60,000 nt of DNA, taken from the NCBI RefSeq assembly GCF_032854445.1, contig NC_088300.1, positions 25,713,608 to 25,773,607 of the forward strand, given 5' to 3'. The position numbers were made by a program, and so were the translations under genes. The notes under the pieces are model-generated. The model was not told the origin of the DNA and ran no database searches. It was given only the letters and a program-made list of their open reading frames with translations. Shown here piece after piece: positions 1-12,000 of this stretch (its first letter is position 1; every line of letters starts with the position of its first letter). This stretch comes from Liolophura sinensis (Eukaryota > Mollusca > Polyplacophora > Chitonida > Chitonidae).

Positions 1-197
1 AAATTTAAAATCTGATTATCATGAAGAATAAAGAGTAACTTACCTACCCACATAACCTTTTTTTTTACTTGGTTGTGTAACCCAAAACACAGGCCTTTTT
101 TTCAAGAATGGACAAGCTGCATTTATGGGTGCTTAACACCACTTCATTTGCAGAGCAGGTTTAACCTGTTAAACATTACCTGCCTTTCGTTCATGTA

Positions 198-800
198 TTT
201 GGGCTCTTGAAGATAATCCCACACATATACACATATTCAAATTTTGCTTTGATTTGTAAGATGTCCTGACAACTGAATGAGAACGTAACTTGAAAACACC
301 ATTAGTATGGCAATACAGAAGTTGACATTCAACCCTTTTCTGGTTGATCTGGTTGGTTCACGTCTTTGGGCTCTCGAAGATAATCCCACACATATAACTG
401 CACTTTATTTTAAAAACCATATTTTTTTATTCACTTCCTTTATAATTTATGTTTTGTTCAAATTTTCTCATGATTTGTAAGATGTCCTGACAACTGAAAG
501 GGAAAGTAACTTGAAAACAGGATTGGTAGGGCAATACAGAAGTTGACATTCAACCCTTTTATGGTTGATCTGGTTGGTTCACGTCTTTGGACTCTCAAAG
601 ATAATCCCACACATATAAATGCACTTTATTTTAAAAACCATATTTTTTTTATTCACTTCCTTTATAATTTATTTTTTTGTTCAAATTTTCTCATGATTTG
701 TAAGATGTCCTGACAACTGAATGAGAAGGTAACTTGAAAACAAGATTGGTAGGGCAATACACAAGTCCACATTCAACCCTTTTATGGTTGTTTTGGTTGG
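198..800. repeat. Tandem repeat, unit about 220 bp, about 2.7 copies
   Basis: The segment 'ctctcgaagataatcccaca' recurs near 207, 370 and 590, and 'gtaagatgtcctgacaactg' near 258, 478 and 700. The first copy has an internal deletion. Copies 2 and 3 are nearly identical, so the duplication is recent. Confidence 0.85.
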
Positions 801-1118
801 TGGATGGTCTTCATGATATCTCCCATGCTGTCCTCTGTTGCAACAAATAAAGACAGGGGTAAAGGTTGACTTGAGGCACAGGGTCAATGGCTTTGAGAAA
901 ATTGTGAAGGTCAATGAAGATCAGTAGGGTCCAACACAAAATGACTAGGACCAGGTGTGGCAGATGTTTGATGAAAATTGCTTGAAGAGTTCAAGAGATG
1001 TTTTTTTGGAGACCTTGAGAAAATTTACAAAATTAAATCACAGCAAATAAACAGGGTTCTTCCCAATGTTCATGTGTGGTTTAAGTAAATCTAACAACAA
1101 AGTTTAACATTCAAGTGA

Positions 1119-1290
1119 TTTATTTATTTATTTGATTGGTGTTTTACGCCGTACTCCGGAATATTTCACTTATATGACAACGGCCATCATTATGGTTGGT
1201 GAAAACCGAGCAAACCCTGGGGGAAACTCACGACAATCCGCAGGTTGCTGGCAGACCTTCCCACGTACGACCGGAGAGGAAGCCAGCATG
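1119..1290 (-). mobile_element. tRNA-headed SINE, type A, 5'-truncated
   Basis: Starts with the (tttatt)n tail and continues tttgattggtgttttacgcc through 'cgcaggttgctggcagacct'. Same family as the full copy at 18590, but the tRNA-like head is missing. The open frame across it is a by-product. Confidence 0.85.
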
Positions 1291-4200
1291 CTTTCAAGTG
1301 ATGGAATGTCCACAAAAAAAACCAACATACCGACAGACAGCATGATGGTTATCAGCCCCTATGACAATACTCGTAAGCATAGTCTGACTGCGGGGTACAA
1401 ATTTCCTCTCAGCAAGGTTAGCCTCTCTGATGTCATCGTTCAGAAATAAATAATTTTTTATTCTAATTTTTTTTGCTTGGAACAATCATGGTCAATTTAC
1501 TGAAGTACCCAACAAACCATGACTCATGGTTCGTACACTTTAAGGTTTAAATTTCCAGGAATTTCCTTACAAGCTTAAAGAACCAGACAGCACATGGCTA
1601 AAAGATATTTAAATCAAAAGCAGGATACTCAAGCTTTCTAAGAAGTATCATACTTCAATATTTTTATAAGATTTCACCGAATGACATGTAGAACAAAATG
1701 ACAATACTGCACAACTGGCTGGTGTGAGTCGAGGCAGCCATATTAAGAATTTTATCCAATCAAACATGTTGCTATCAGATTGCGCGGCCTAAGCTGTGAT
1801 GTAGCCTTTACCCATTCACTCCATGAAGTGACATATGGTAAGACAGAACCACTGCACAAGACAACATTTTGAGATCGTTCACATCAATTTAGTTACATGT
1901 AGCAGAATGGTCATTTCAGAAAGTGTTTGGCAGGTCTGTATCATTTACAGACCACCACAGACGTAAAATCAGTAGATTTACAAGCTGTGTAATATTAAAT
2001 GACGATATCAAAAATGATGTTAGACAGTTGCATACTGTCTTGGCCCAAACCACATCCATCTCCCCAAATACATTTTTTGTTGTTCATTTTAGCGTTTACT
2101 CAACAGTCTCTAAATAACAAATGTCAGAGTCAGTGCAAAATTCATAAGGAATGCCAAAGGTTTAAGGGAATGCGAAGACGTCATCTCACCAAACAACGCT
2201 TAATATTAATTAATTCAAACAATTTAAATTTTGCTCCTTCGTCTTTCTCGAATGTAAAGAATGTTTTTTTTCTGTTTTCTTCTATAAAATACAGCAAAGT
2301 TATTTAACACCGTATTCAAGCCATGGTGCTTTCTCTCAGCACTTCTTTCATTTTAGAAGGCACTGAAAGATAAAATCCAGCGACAGTCGAATGCCTAGAT
2401 TAGCCTCAGTACTGCTTAGATTTATTTCCATTTGAATCTAGCTGCACAAGAATCTGATTGTAATTTTGAAAACATTTAATAGAGGTCCAAATCACCAGCA
2501 CAACCCCATCGGAGGCTACGACCTGAACTAGGAATACTCAGCCCTGCATCTGCAGCTGGGCTATTTAAACAAAGTTGTAAGAAATATTCTTCCAATATGT
2601 CCAATTTCCAAGAAAACTATATTTATCACCTGGGCCTTCATCGCCGAAGTCCACAACTTTTATCTGCTACAGTCTACTGCTAAGACTATTATACAGAAAA
2701 TACCTAAGACATTAGAGGGCTAGAGTAAATGTGATGTCACCTCGCTCTGGATAATGTAGATGTGCTGAAACTGTGTCAAGATGAAGTTCACTAAACTTTC
2801 ACTGGGTTGAAAAAAATCTAAAAAACTGTTTAATGCAGGTTTAAGATACTTTGAATGCTAGCCTTTCAGCGGACATAACATCAATTAGGTGCTGTCTTTC
2901 ACTTTAAAACAATTACACATTTTCACATTTAAATAGTAGTGCATCTGTCAATTTCAAAAATACTGGACAGAAAATGTTTCCATGAGAATACAAGCTATGA
3001 TATAGTAGATCAGGTTGATTCTGTAGTATCTTCATATATCAGCCCACCGTATGTATGCCAAACTAACTGTCATTTCAAGGCTTTCTAGGCCTAACTACAA
3101 AAATATCTGTTCTTTCAGGCGTGGAAAAGTTACTTTCAATTTCCAGGCTTTTCAAGGTGTTTAAGGCCCTGTACAAACCCTGCAGGCTAATTATAAAATC
3201 CGCAGCTGACCCACAACTGCTGCTGCGTTCCAGCTGCGCCATTGATTCAGCCAACTGAATTAGTCGGGGTCCTTGATGTCAATTTACATGAATTTATATA
3301 TACTATATACATCTTAAGCCACCTCCCGCCCCACTCCCGCCTGCTTCTCTCCTTTATATGGATTTTCAGGGCTCCCAACAAAGGACAGGTATACAAAAAA
3401 AGAGGAATATATTTCTTTAAAAGGTATTTCAAATTGTGAAGTCAGACATCCAGATAACACAATGATGTGTTATCTCATATTTCTCATAAATCATGCGGAG
3501 CTTGAAGTTTGAATGGTCCTGTTGTCCACTGATCATTACAGGGAGCCCCAGTTCACAAGCATATAAAAAACTGACATATTTATTCATGTGAAGTTCCACT
3601 CACATTATTCCATTCTTGATCGGTCAATTCCAAAAGAGAGCATATCAAAACAATTGGAAGCACGTTACAATTCCAATACACTGTGCATTTGTTGTGATCT
3701 ACATTCACATGAAATTCATGCACACTTGATCTGTTCAAAGACAGGAGGGCAAGTGGGAGGGTTAAACATGTACAAAGTGTACCACTTAACACAGGTGTTT
3801 TTCACAATACCACGACCAGTGATACTCTTTGTTTCAACTTACCTAAGGAAAGTCAGGAAAAAGTGAGCTAGATCTATTTGTGGCTGCTGTGAAATTGTCA
3901 GCTGTAAATGAGAAACATGATATTGATTGGATACCATATGTGTTGCCACGGCAACATGCCTTACGCATCCCTTGGACTAGGCCAATGCCCTGCGCATCTC
4001 TATTCCATATGAGTAGCGGCAGCAAGCTCACTAAAGCAGTTTTTAATTGAATCCATGTAGCATACTGACCCCTGTTTCTATCATGCTGTGTTTGCATTGA
4101 TTGAGTGTGACATTGATTTTAGTTCAAAACTAAATTTTAGATACTCCCGAAGCATGACTGTCAGGGGTCAATTTATCACATGGACCAATGAGAACAGAGC

Positions 4201-5902
4201 GTCTAAGACATGCAGGAATGTTATACTAACCCAATGAAAATGGCAACAAACAGAAAAATATCGAATGAGGATATCATCACAAAGGAAATCTGCAAAGAAA
4301 CAGAACATAGCAACCCAAGGTGAACGAAAGATCAAGGGGCATGCAGATTTTGATCAGAAAAAATCATCTACCAAAACAAATTGATCAAAATGAAGACACT
4401 GGGCTCAAAATTTCAAACAAACTCTGATTACGTGGACGACATACTGATTCATATCAGCGTTCTGTCTTCTACTCATTTTCATCTGGCACAGAAGTAAACA
4501 AGGAAAATCAATTATTTTTTCGATTCCATAATTATGGAGAGAAATAGTGTTGTGTGAATAAAGGATAGATAATATGTGTCAAGGTGACTGAAAAAGGATA
4601 TCTCTCGACTTCAAGGATAAAGATTATGTCAAATAACAAATCTTCGAGTTAGAAAGTTGCGAGCTGAATGCAATTAAAATCTCAACAGCATTAAAGTCGA
4701 CCAATATTACATGTACCTTCATATTATCGTTTTAGTATGACAAAAATAAATAAATAAATAAAATAGCCCTGACAAACGCAAATTTGTCTGGTGATAACAA
4801 ATCTGGTTTAACTGATTTTTTTTTTACAGGTCATATATTAAAGGGAGACAATCTTAAATTTTACATTTCAGTCTGAGTCAGATAGAAAGTAATATTAGTT
4901 TGAACATTTCAAGAAATCAGCCAAGATTAAATATTGAGTATGGCACACGAATTTAGCAGAAGGCCATGAAAAGCCTTAAGATAAGGTATGGTGGGCAAGT
5001 TAAGGAAATGGATTAATCATCTTGCTGGTTTTCTTGGTTAAGTATCTTTATTACCGTGGATAACGCAAAAAAATAATAAAAAACGATATCTGAACATAAA
5101 TATACACTGAAAACAATAACAAAAGAAGTTGTTCACAATATGAAGACACACTTGAATCAATTAACGGCCCAGTCACACCTGCACTTACGACAAGCTAAAG
5201 ACAACCTGCAACCAAGAAATTGGGGGTAATCGTTGTAAATCTTGAGTTATCCTGGCAAATCTTAAGGAATCTGAAGTTATCAAAAACTGATCGCAAGACA
5301 GTTGTAGTGGTCATTAGTGATTTCTGTCCATGCACAAAACCCAGCTATGATAAAAAGATAATGTTCATTATTATGCATAATTTCTCAATAAATTTGATCA
5401 TAACTAGCATTGCAAACAATCGTCATGAATCATATGCACATTTTGTCACAGAATGTGTTTGATTTCATGCTACTATGTGGCTACTAGCAAAAACACAAAA
5501 AACAGGAGTCTACAAGATTTAAAGAGTTAATCTAGGAATGAATGCAAACAAATTCTTGGGAATCAATCAAGGTAAATAGGCTGCGATGGTCCAAGCATCC
5601 ATCACAGAGTTAGTCATAACTCAGGTGTGACTAGGCCTTCACCAGCCAATACAGACACATATATATACAATCATGTCCAGTTGTAAATTTATGTTCTGTA
5701 AGAATTAATTTTTCTTTTTTCTTGCAATACAAATTGCATACTCAACTGTACTTGAGGCAAAACATTAAAAACCCATCAGCTTCAAAGTGACTTTAATTTT
5801 ACGGTTAACACAAAAATATTGGTAATCATCTCAACCAATTTTAATAATCTTCTTAATTTTAAGAAGTTAATTTTAATAAACTTTTTATGAACAGTCACTT
5901 AC

Positions 5903-6054
5903 CTGGAGCCAAAATGGGGTTTTGAAATCATAGACATAAATCCTGAAGGTTGTGTTTTCCGAGCTAACAAAGTTGTATGATTTGTGTTCAAACTTCCTCT
6001 TGACGAATCCGCAGGCTACCGGTGACATGACTAGCTGTTCTTCTGGATAAGACC
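5903..6054 (-). CDS. ATRN: Attractin exon 23: last ectodomain exon visible
   Basis: Reads SYPEEQLVMSPVACGFVKRK, then FEHKSYNFVSSENTTFRIYV and YDFKTPFWLQ. The segment NTTF(R/F).YVY.F matches attractin 'NITFFVYVSNFTWPIKIQIAF', which sits just before the transmembrane helix. Acceptor GGTGGTAG has a poor pyrimidine tract but the phase fits. Donor GTAAGT, phase 0. Reading through the donor gives a stop after five codons. Confidence 0.85.
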
Positions 6055-9000
6055 CTACCACCAAGTAGATTAGGGAACCGGTTGAGTGACATGTATACAA
6101 ACGTCGATAATGTAAATCAGTCATGCCACTATTCTACTGTATATGTGGCATGAAACACAACTGTTAAATGATGATAATAAATCTAAAATGTATACATTAG
6201 TAATAAAGAAACGAAAAAAAAAATCACTAAAAACATGTTACTTTCATTTTTGCCAATTCTGGGTGCTAATAATTACACATTTACATTGATAAGACATTGT
6301 TGTTGGAATGTTTTATCTCAAAACAAGGTACCAGTACATTTAATTTAAAAATACAACTGTTCCTTGATCACAGATCAGGGTTTTTCTTGTCATGGTAACC
6401 ACAATCAGAACTTTCTTTGGCTTCAAAAGCCACAGCCAAGGTGCTGGTGCCAAATGTCGCAATCATGAAATAGTGTGGAAAGACAGGCAGTTTTGACAGA
6501 AATTGGGACAGTCCTTTATCTGAATCCTAGTCCTACGCATGGTTTAATGTAAACATGTGCATATAGATACGATGTCTGGCAAAGAAAAAACTCAATAGTA
6601 CAAATACCGCTTTTTTAGGATTATCGTCCCTGCATTCTGCACAGATGGGACACATCTGGCATAAGCTTTGATCTCTAGTGGTAAAACCACTCACAGACAA
6701 ATGATTGCTGCCTCTGAGAGGTCCATGCAATTTGTCCATGTGTGGGTCAAATATGAATGCACAGGAACCACTGAGCAAGAAATGCATGGTACACTGCTAC
6801 ACAGTGAACGCTTGCCACTCGCTGCTTCAATGTAACTACAGCTTTACAATTTGTCACTCTATCCTACTATATGATGCAGGTCAACTCAATCCACAAGCAC
6901 ATCACAAACGTTTTATGGATATATGATATCTAGCCTTAAATAGAGAATCTTTCAAATATGTTCCAATGAAAATACAGCAGAAGTTTTCTTTGTTTTACAA
7001 TAAACACATAAAGGATTAAGATTATATAGTTTAGTCTTGTGAAATACTATAAGGTGAAAAGAACACTGAGGTACTGTGCCATAGGCATGAGAAAAAATCA
7101 CTTCTTTAAAATGAGGGTCTAAAAGAATATCGGCCAGAGAAAGCCCTGCACATCTAACTCACTCGAATTCCAGGTTATGTTGATCATTGCCCTGGAAGAG
7201 CAGTTGACAGTGAAGTCCACATCTCGGTCAGCCTGGAAAAAAAATAAATATCATTTTCTGTAAGCTTTTTAGGTCGACTGGTTACTCAGTCTAAGACTTG
7301 TTATTGTCAGTTATCTCTGAAAATGAACCTAACCTTTTTTTCTGATGGAAACAGGTTATGCGCCGCAAAGGAATTTTTTTGTAAGGATTCCTTATTACAT
7401 GTTCAGATAGTTTTGACTTGACACCCACCAACACTCCTGAGCATCTGTAACCATACGAGGGTCTACAAGCTACCACTCCTCTTTTTTCACTGAATAAACT
7501 ACCCAAAGTTTTATGCTAAAACGGCAAATTCAGCCTCAAGATATTTTTACATTCTTTTTTTTTTTTTTTTTGAATGTGTAAGTTAGTGCCTTGGAACTGT
7601 TATAGATACTCACACACATGTACCTGTAAAGTATAGGTAAGTACAGTTCCTGTAAACTATATAAGTTGACCTACTGTCATATTGCATAGGTCAACTTGAT
7701 ACCAACAGAAAAATTTGGCAGCACTCTCACAGGCCTTTGCAATTCATAATTCTTACAATTTCATTTTGCAACAAACGTTGTGTACATGTTTAAGTGCAAC
7801 AAGGTGATGTGATTTGAGGAAAGTTGCCCAAAAAGTGGTTTACAAAGTATATTTGAAGTTAGCACAGGAAGACAAAGAAACATGTTAACACGTTAATAGT
7901 TGATCTTGGGCTTTGAGTTAATGATACAAGACATGGTCAATGTACTCACAGCTTCGGGTATGTTGACAAAGTTTATCTGCGTCAGATGGGTGTCTGATTT
8001 CTTGGACAAATCAAAGGTGTACTGGTAATCTGTAGCCAGGGTATCTGGAAAGAGTTTTTTTACATACACAAAAATCCAAAATCGAAGAAAGACAATGGGA
8101 CAAAAAAAAAGGGTAAGCGTAAAACCATTATAACAGGTTTTTATTGTATTCTGAGTAGGCTTTAACCATCACTTTTAATGTTATTTTCTGTCTCACCATG
8201 CCAAGTCACAGACTGGTGTCAAAGGCTACATGTTACAGGTCGCAGAAGTAACAATGTACTCAATGACCTGTATTTGGTCACCAATCAATTTATTTACCTC
8301 AGCATCGCTTAACAAGATACTCTATAATTTGTCACTTGTACAGTAACAGTTTTATGGGTGAAGAAAACTGGATTGACTGGGAGAAAACCACTGCTCTTTG
8401 GCAAGCTAATGAGAAGCTTTCCCATATGGGTGGAAGACAAGTTATCTTCAACAAACAATTGACTGTGGCTAAGATCCACTCATTCACTACTTATTATCCT
8501 CAAGGCCCCTGGAATATTGACAGCAAGGGAATCCACAAATTCTCTGCCCCACCCTGGGATGTAACTTACACTTTATTTTCCCACGTGGCTCTGCCAAGTT
8601 TCCTCCCACTATAATGCTGGCTGCCGTCGTATAAGTGAAATATTCTTGAGTACGGCGTAAAACACCAATCAAATAAATAAATAAATCAAATAAATTTTTG
8701 CCAGTAATTTCATTAATTTGTTTAGGATACACAAAACAAAGCATGTACTCACAATAGCATGTTCCTGTTGTGGCATTTCCATGGTATTTATTTCCATCAT
8801 CGCACCTGAAAGATAAAGATCATAAAACCTGTTTATGTAATTATACAGACAACATCTGGGTCATATGTTAAAACTTAGCTGTGCCCGTGGTAAAGATGAT
8901 GTGACAAAAACAACCAACGGTATGTTCGATCAGTTAAAACTTGGTATCCATCTGTTCAGTAATCATATTTGATGGTGGTATGAGCCAATTTCACACTACT

Positions 9001-12000
9001 TCATAAGTCTGCTTTCTCATAACTGAAAAAATGCCGTACGAAGATTTGTGAATGCAGGCTTTGGGTTTTATAGGTGTAAAAAACAAAAAAGAAGACCAGG
9101 GTAGAGTGAGAGTGTGCTATGAGTTTTACCTCTCACAGCGTGTTCCAGTGATGCCTTTAGTCCTGCAGTAGCAGTCCCCTGTTTCTGTGTTACACATGTC
9201 AGTCTGGCCGTTACACGCACATGCTGGAAACAGAATCACATCATTCATAGAATCAGGCATAAATGTACTTGTAGCAGGTTGTAATGCAAGTCAGTGTTTA
9301 ATAAAATTAATGGATTGTACATGTACCTGAAGTATTAAATTGATATTTAGCTGGATTTAGCTTAATTAATAAAACAAGTTTACGCTGAAAACAACTGATA
9401 ATCATAATAGAGTGAGAAAACAAAGAACATCCAATCAGATTTGCTCTAGTTACACATAAGCCATAGATATAGAACTACCATTTTGATCAGATGGAACTCA
9501 AAAAGGCCCATGTGAAAATACTCACGTTTACAGTATCCTCCAAACTTAGCATCCCCAAAGTAACCAGACTTACACCTGCCACACTGAGGACCTGTAACAT
9601 GCATAAATACATACGCTATACTCTCCATACACTTACGCCATACTCTCATATACATACGCCATACTCTCCATACACCATCCTCTACATACATCATTTTCTC
9701 CACACACATACACAACACTCTCCATAGATATACACCATACTCTCTGTACACCATACTCTCTGTACACATACACTATACCTTGCATACACTATACTCTCCA
9801 TCCACATACTCTCCATACACCATACCCTTCGAACGCTATATTCTCATGCACCTATGGTATACTCTCTATACACATACACTATACTGTGTATACACATATG
9901 TTACACTCTCCATACACCTTACTCTCCAAAAGCTATACTCTCCATACACATACGCTACACCCGCCATACACATACGCTATATCCTCCATACACATACGCT
10001 ATATCCTCCATACACATACGCTATACCCTCTATACACTTACACATACACTATACCCTCCATACACACACGCTATACCCTCCATACACATACGCTATATCC
10101 TCCATACACATACGCTATACCCTCCATACACATACACTATACCCTCCATACACATACACTTTACTCGCACTAAGCAGACAAGCTGCATGTGAGAAGAAAT
10201 AAGGGACCCCCCGGAGGAAACTCACAACCAACCGCAGGTTGTAAACACATCTTCTCAAATATGACACCCCATAGGAAGCCAGTCTGAGATGGACTTTAAC
10301 TCACTAAGACCGCATTGGTGAGAGGCTCCAGAGTCACTGTGCTCCGACAATTACTCCAATAAAACTGAAACTGAAACTGAACCATGCAGCAAAACAGTGA
10401 GACTTTCCTGAATTCAATGTCCATATTTCATTGTTTTTTTTTTAAAATTACATCTTCACTTCTACAATGATGGTTAGTTTTATCTAAAGAGGAAACCATG
10501 GAGCGCCTGGGTAAACCACAAACCTTTAGCATGTTACTTACAAAACTTTTCAATGTTGGACATACAAAATTTCCAACCCACACAGGACAGGCCAAGCGGT
10601 CTTCACGAAATTGAAAACTCTGCAAATAGCCACATGAGTGTTGTAGGCTGCTTATTGTCACCCAAGGCCCCATAAAACAGCAACCACGAGATAATCCACA
10701 ACACCATGTCTAAGGCTGGGATTGAACCAGCATCTCATGAGTGATTGAAAGACAACTGTCTTAACCACTTGGCCATTAAGACTAGATACTAGATACTCAT
10801 TAAGACACTTTGTAAGTCATTTTACATGCATAACTTACATGAAGAATAAACATTTGACCGTACCTGTTGTGTAGGACTGACACTCCACACAGTTGTTTGT
10901 GCCATTCTTACACTGACTGTGGCCATTACACTGACACACTGAAAACAGAATTACACAAAGATAACTTGATACTATTTAATGATAAGTTTATACCATTTTA
11001 TACAGAATAATGGGTAAACAAGAAGGCATGGACTTACAAACACAAACAAAGTTTTTAACAAGAACAGACAGCTTTAAACAAACTAAACGCGCAAAGGCTA
11101 TGACATCCCTCGTGTAGAATTTGTCTTTGTGCATTTAGGCCCCTTATTAAGTGAACGACCAATATTAAGATGTAAGAAGTACATTCTAAAGATGTAAGGA
11201 TGCAAAATATATGCCTGATCAACAAGCAGACAAACAGATTACGTCCTGAAGTCCTTGTAGTTTAACTGAAATAAGTTGAACCACAGAACAAGCAGTCTTT
11301 AAATATGGCACCCTCCCATCCGCCACACAAAATTATCCACAAAACTGCAACATACAAATTTTGTATGAATGCCATCCAAAATAAAAATGTTAAAACTCTA
11401 CAGCATTCAATGAATGGTCCTACCAGTGATGGCACCTACACTTTTAAGAACTGTTTTAAAAATCTTTCAAAATGAGGCCAAGAAATTCAACTTTAGAACA
11501 CAAATAACCAAACTATAACAATGGGTTTTCATTCAGACTACTGTAGCACTGTGGTATTAAAACAAAACAAAACAAAAACCATAACAAAAAAAAAAACAAA
11601 ATTAAACAACTGACTATTCATTTGGATGACAAATTGGCCAAACTCTGTATTACTGTAAATGACATAAAATTTTGTACATTACTTGTATGATTCCTATATG
11701 GAGAACAAGAAAAACATTCAGCACCAAAAGTAATATTTCATGACATGTATTCAACTCCAAAAATACCCTTTTTCAGGTGAATTTTCAGGTCACTTGCAGT
11801 AGGTCAAAGTCTGTCCACAGCTAAAGTTGCTCTATCATGTACACATGGGAAGCAACAGCTGAACATTAGCACTCTCCCTCATACTCACATGGACATGATG
11901 TGAAGAACCAGCGCTTGTCTGGACAGTTCTTCTCAAGGTCACCCGAGTCTCCGCCCTCCATACACATGCCCAAGCCAGTGTTGTTTGGGGAGTTACACCA

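Larger units (their letters stand above)
1..5902. other. Region beyond exon 23: intron or downstream flank
   Basis: I looked on the minus strand for the attractin transmembrane segment and the juxtamembrane basic motif and found neither. The stretch holds the 220-bp tandem repeat, one SINE copy and an (aaat)n tract near 4747. The rest is AT-rich sequence without a recognisable gene. Confidence 0.6.

Noticed and set aside
1132-1449. Open frame starting MIGVLRRTPEYFTY, with similar frames at 17507 and 34481
   Set aside because: This is the translation of the type A SINE tail region and recurs wherever the element is inserted.
3843-4097. 84-codon minus frame considered as a transmembrane/tail exon
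   Set aside because: No match to the conserved attractin transmembrane or juxtamembrane segment, and no hydrophobic helix of suitable length.
9780-10202. 140-codon plus-strand open frame
   Set aside because: It lies wholly in the 22-bp minisatellite of intron 17. The product is a simple repeat and other frames are also open.
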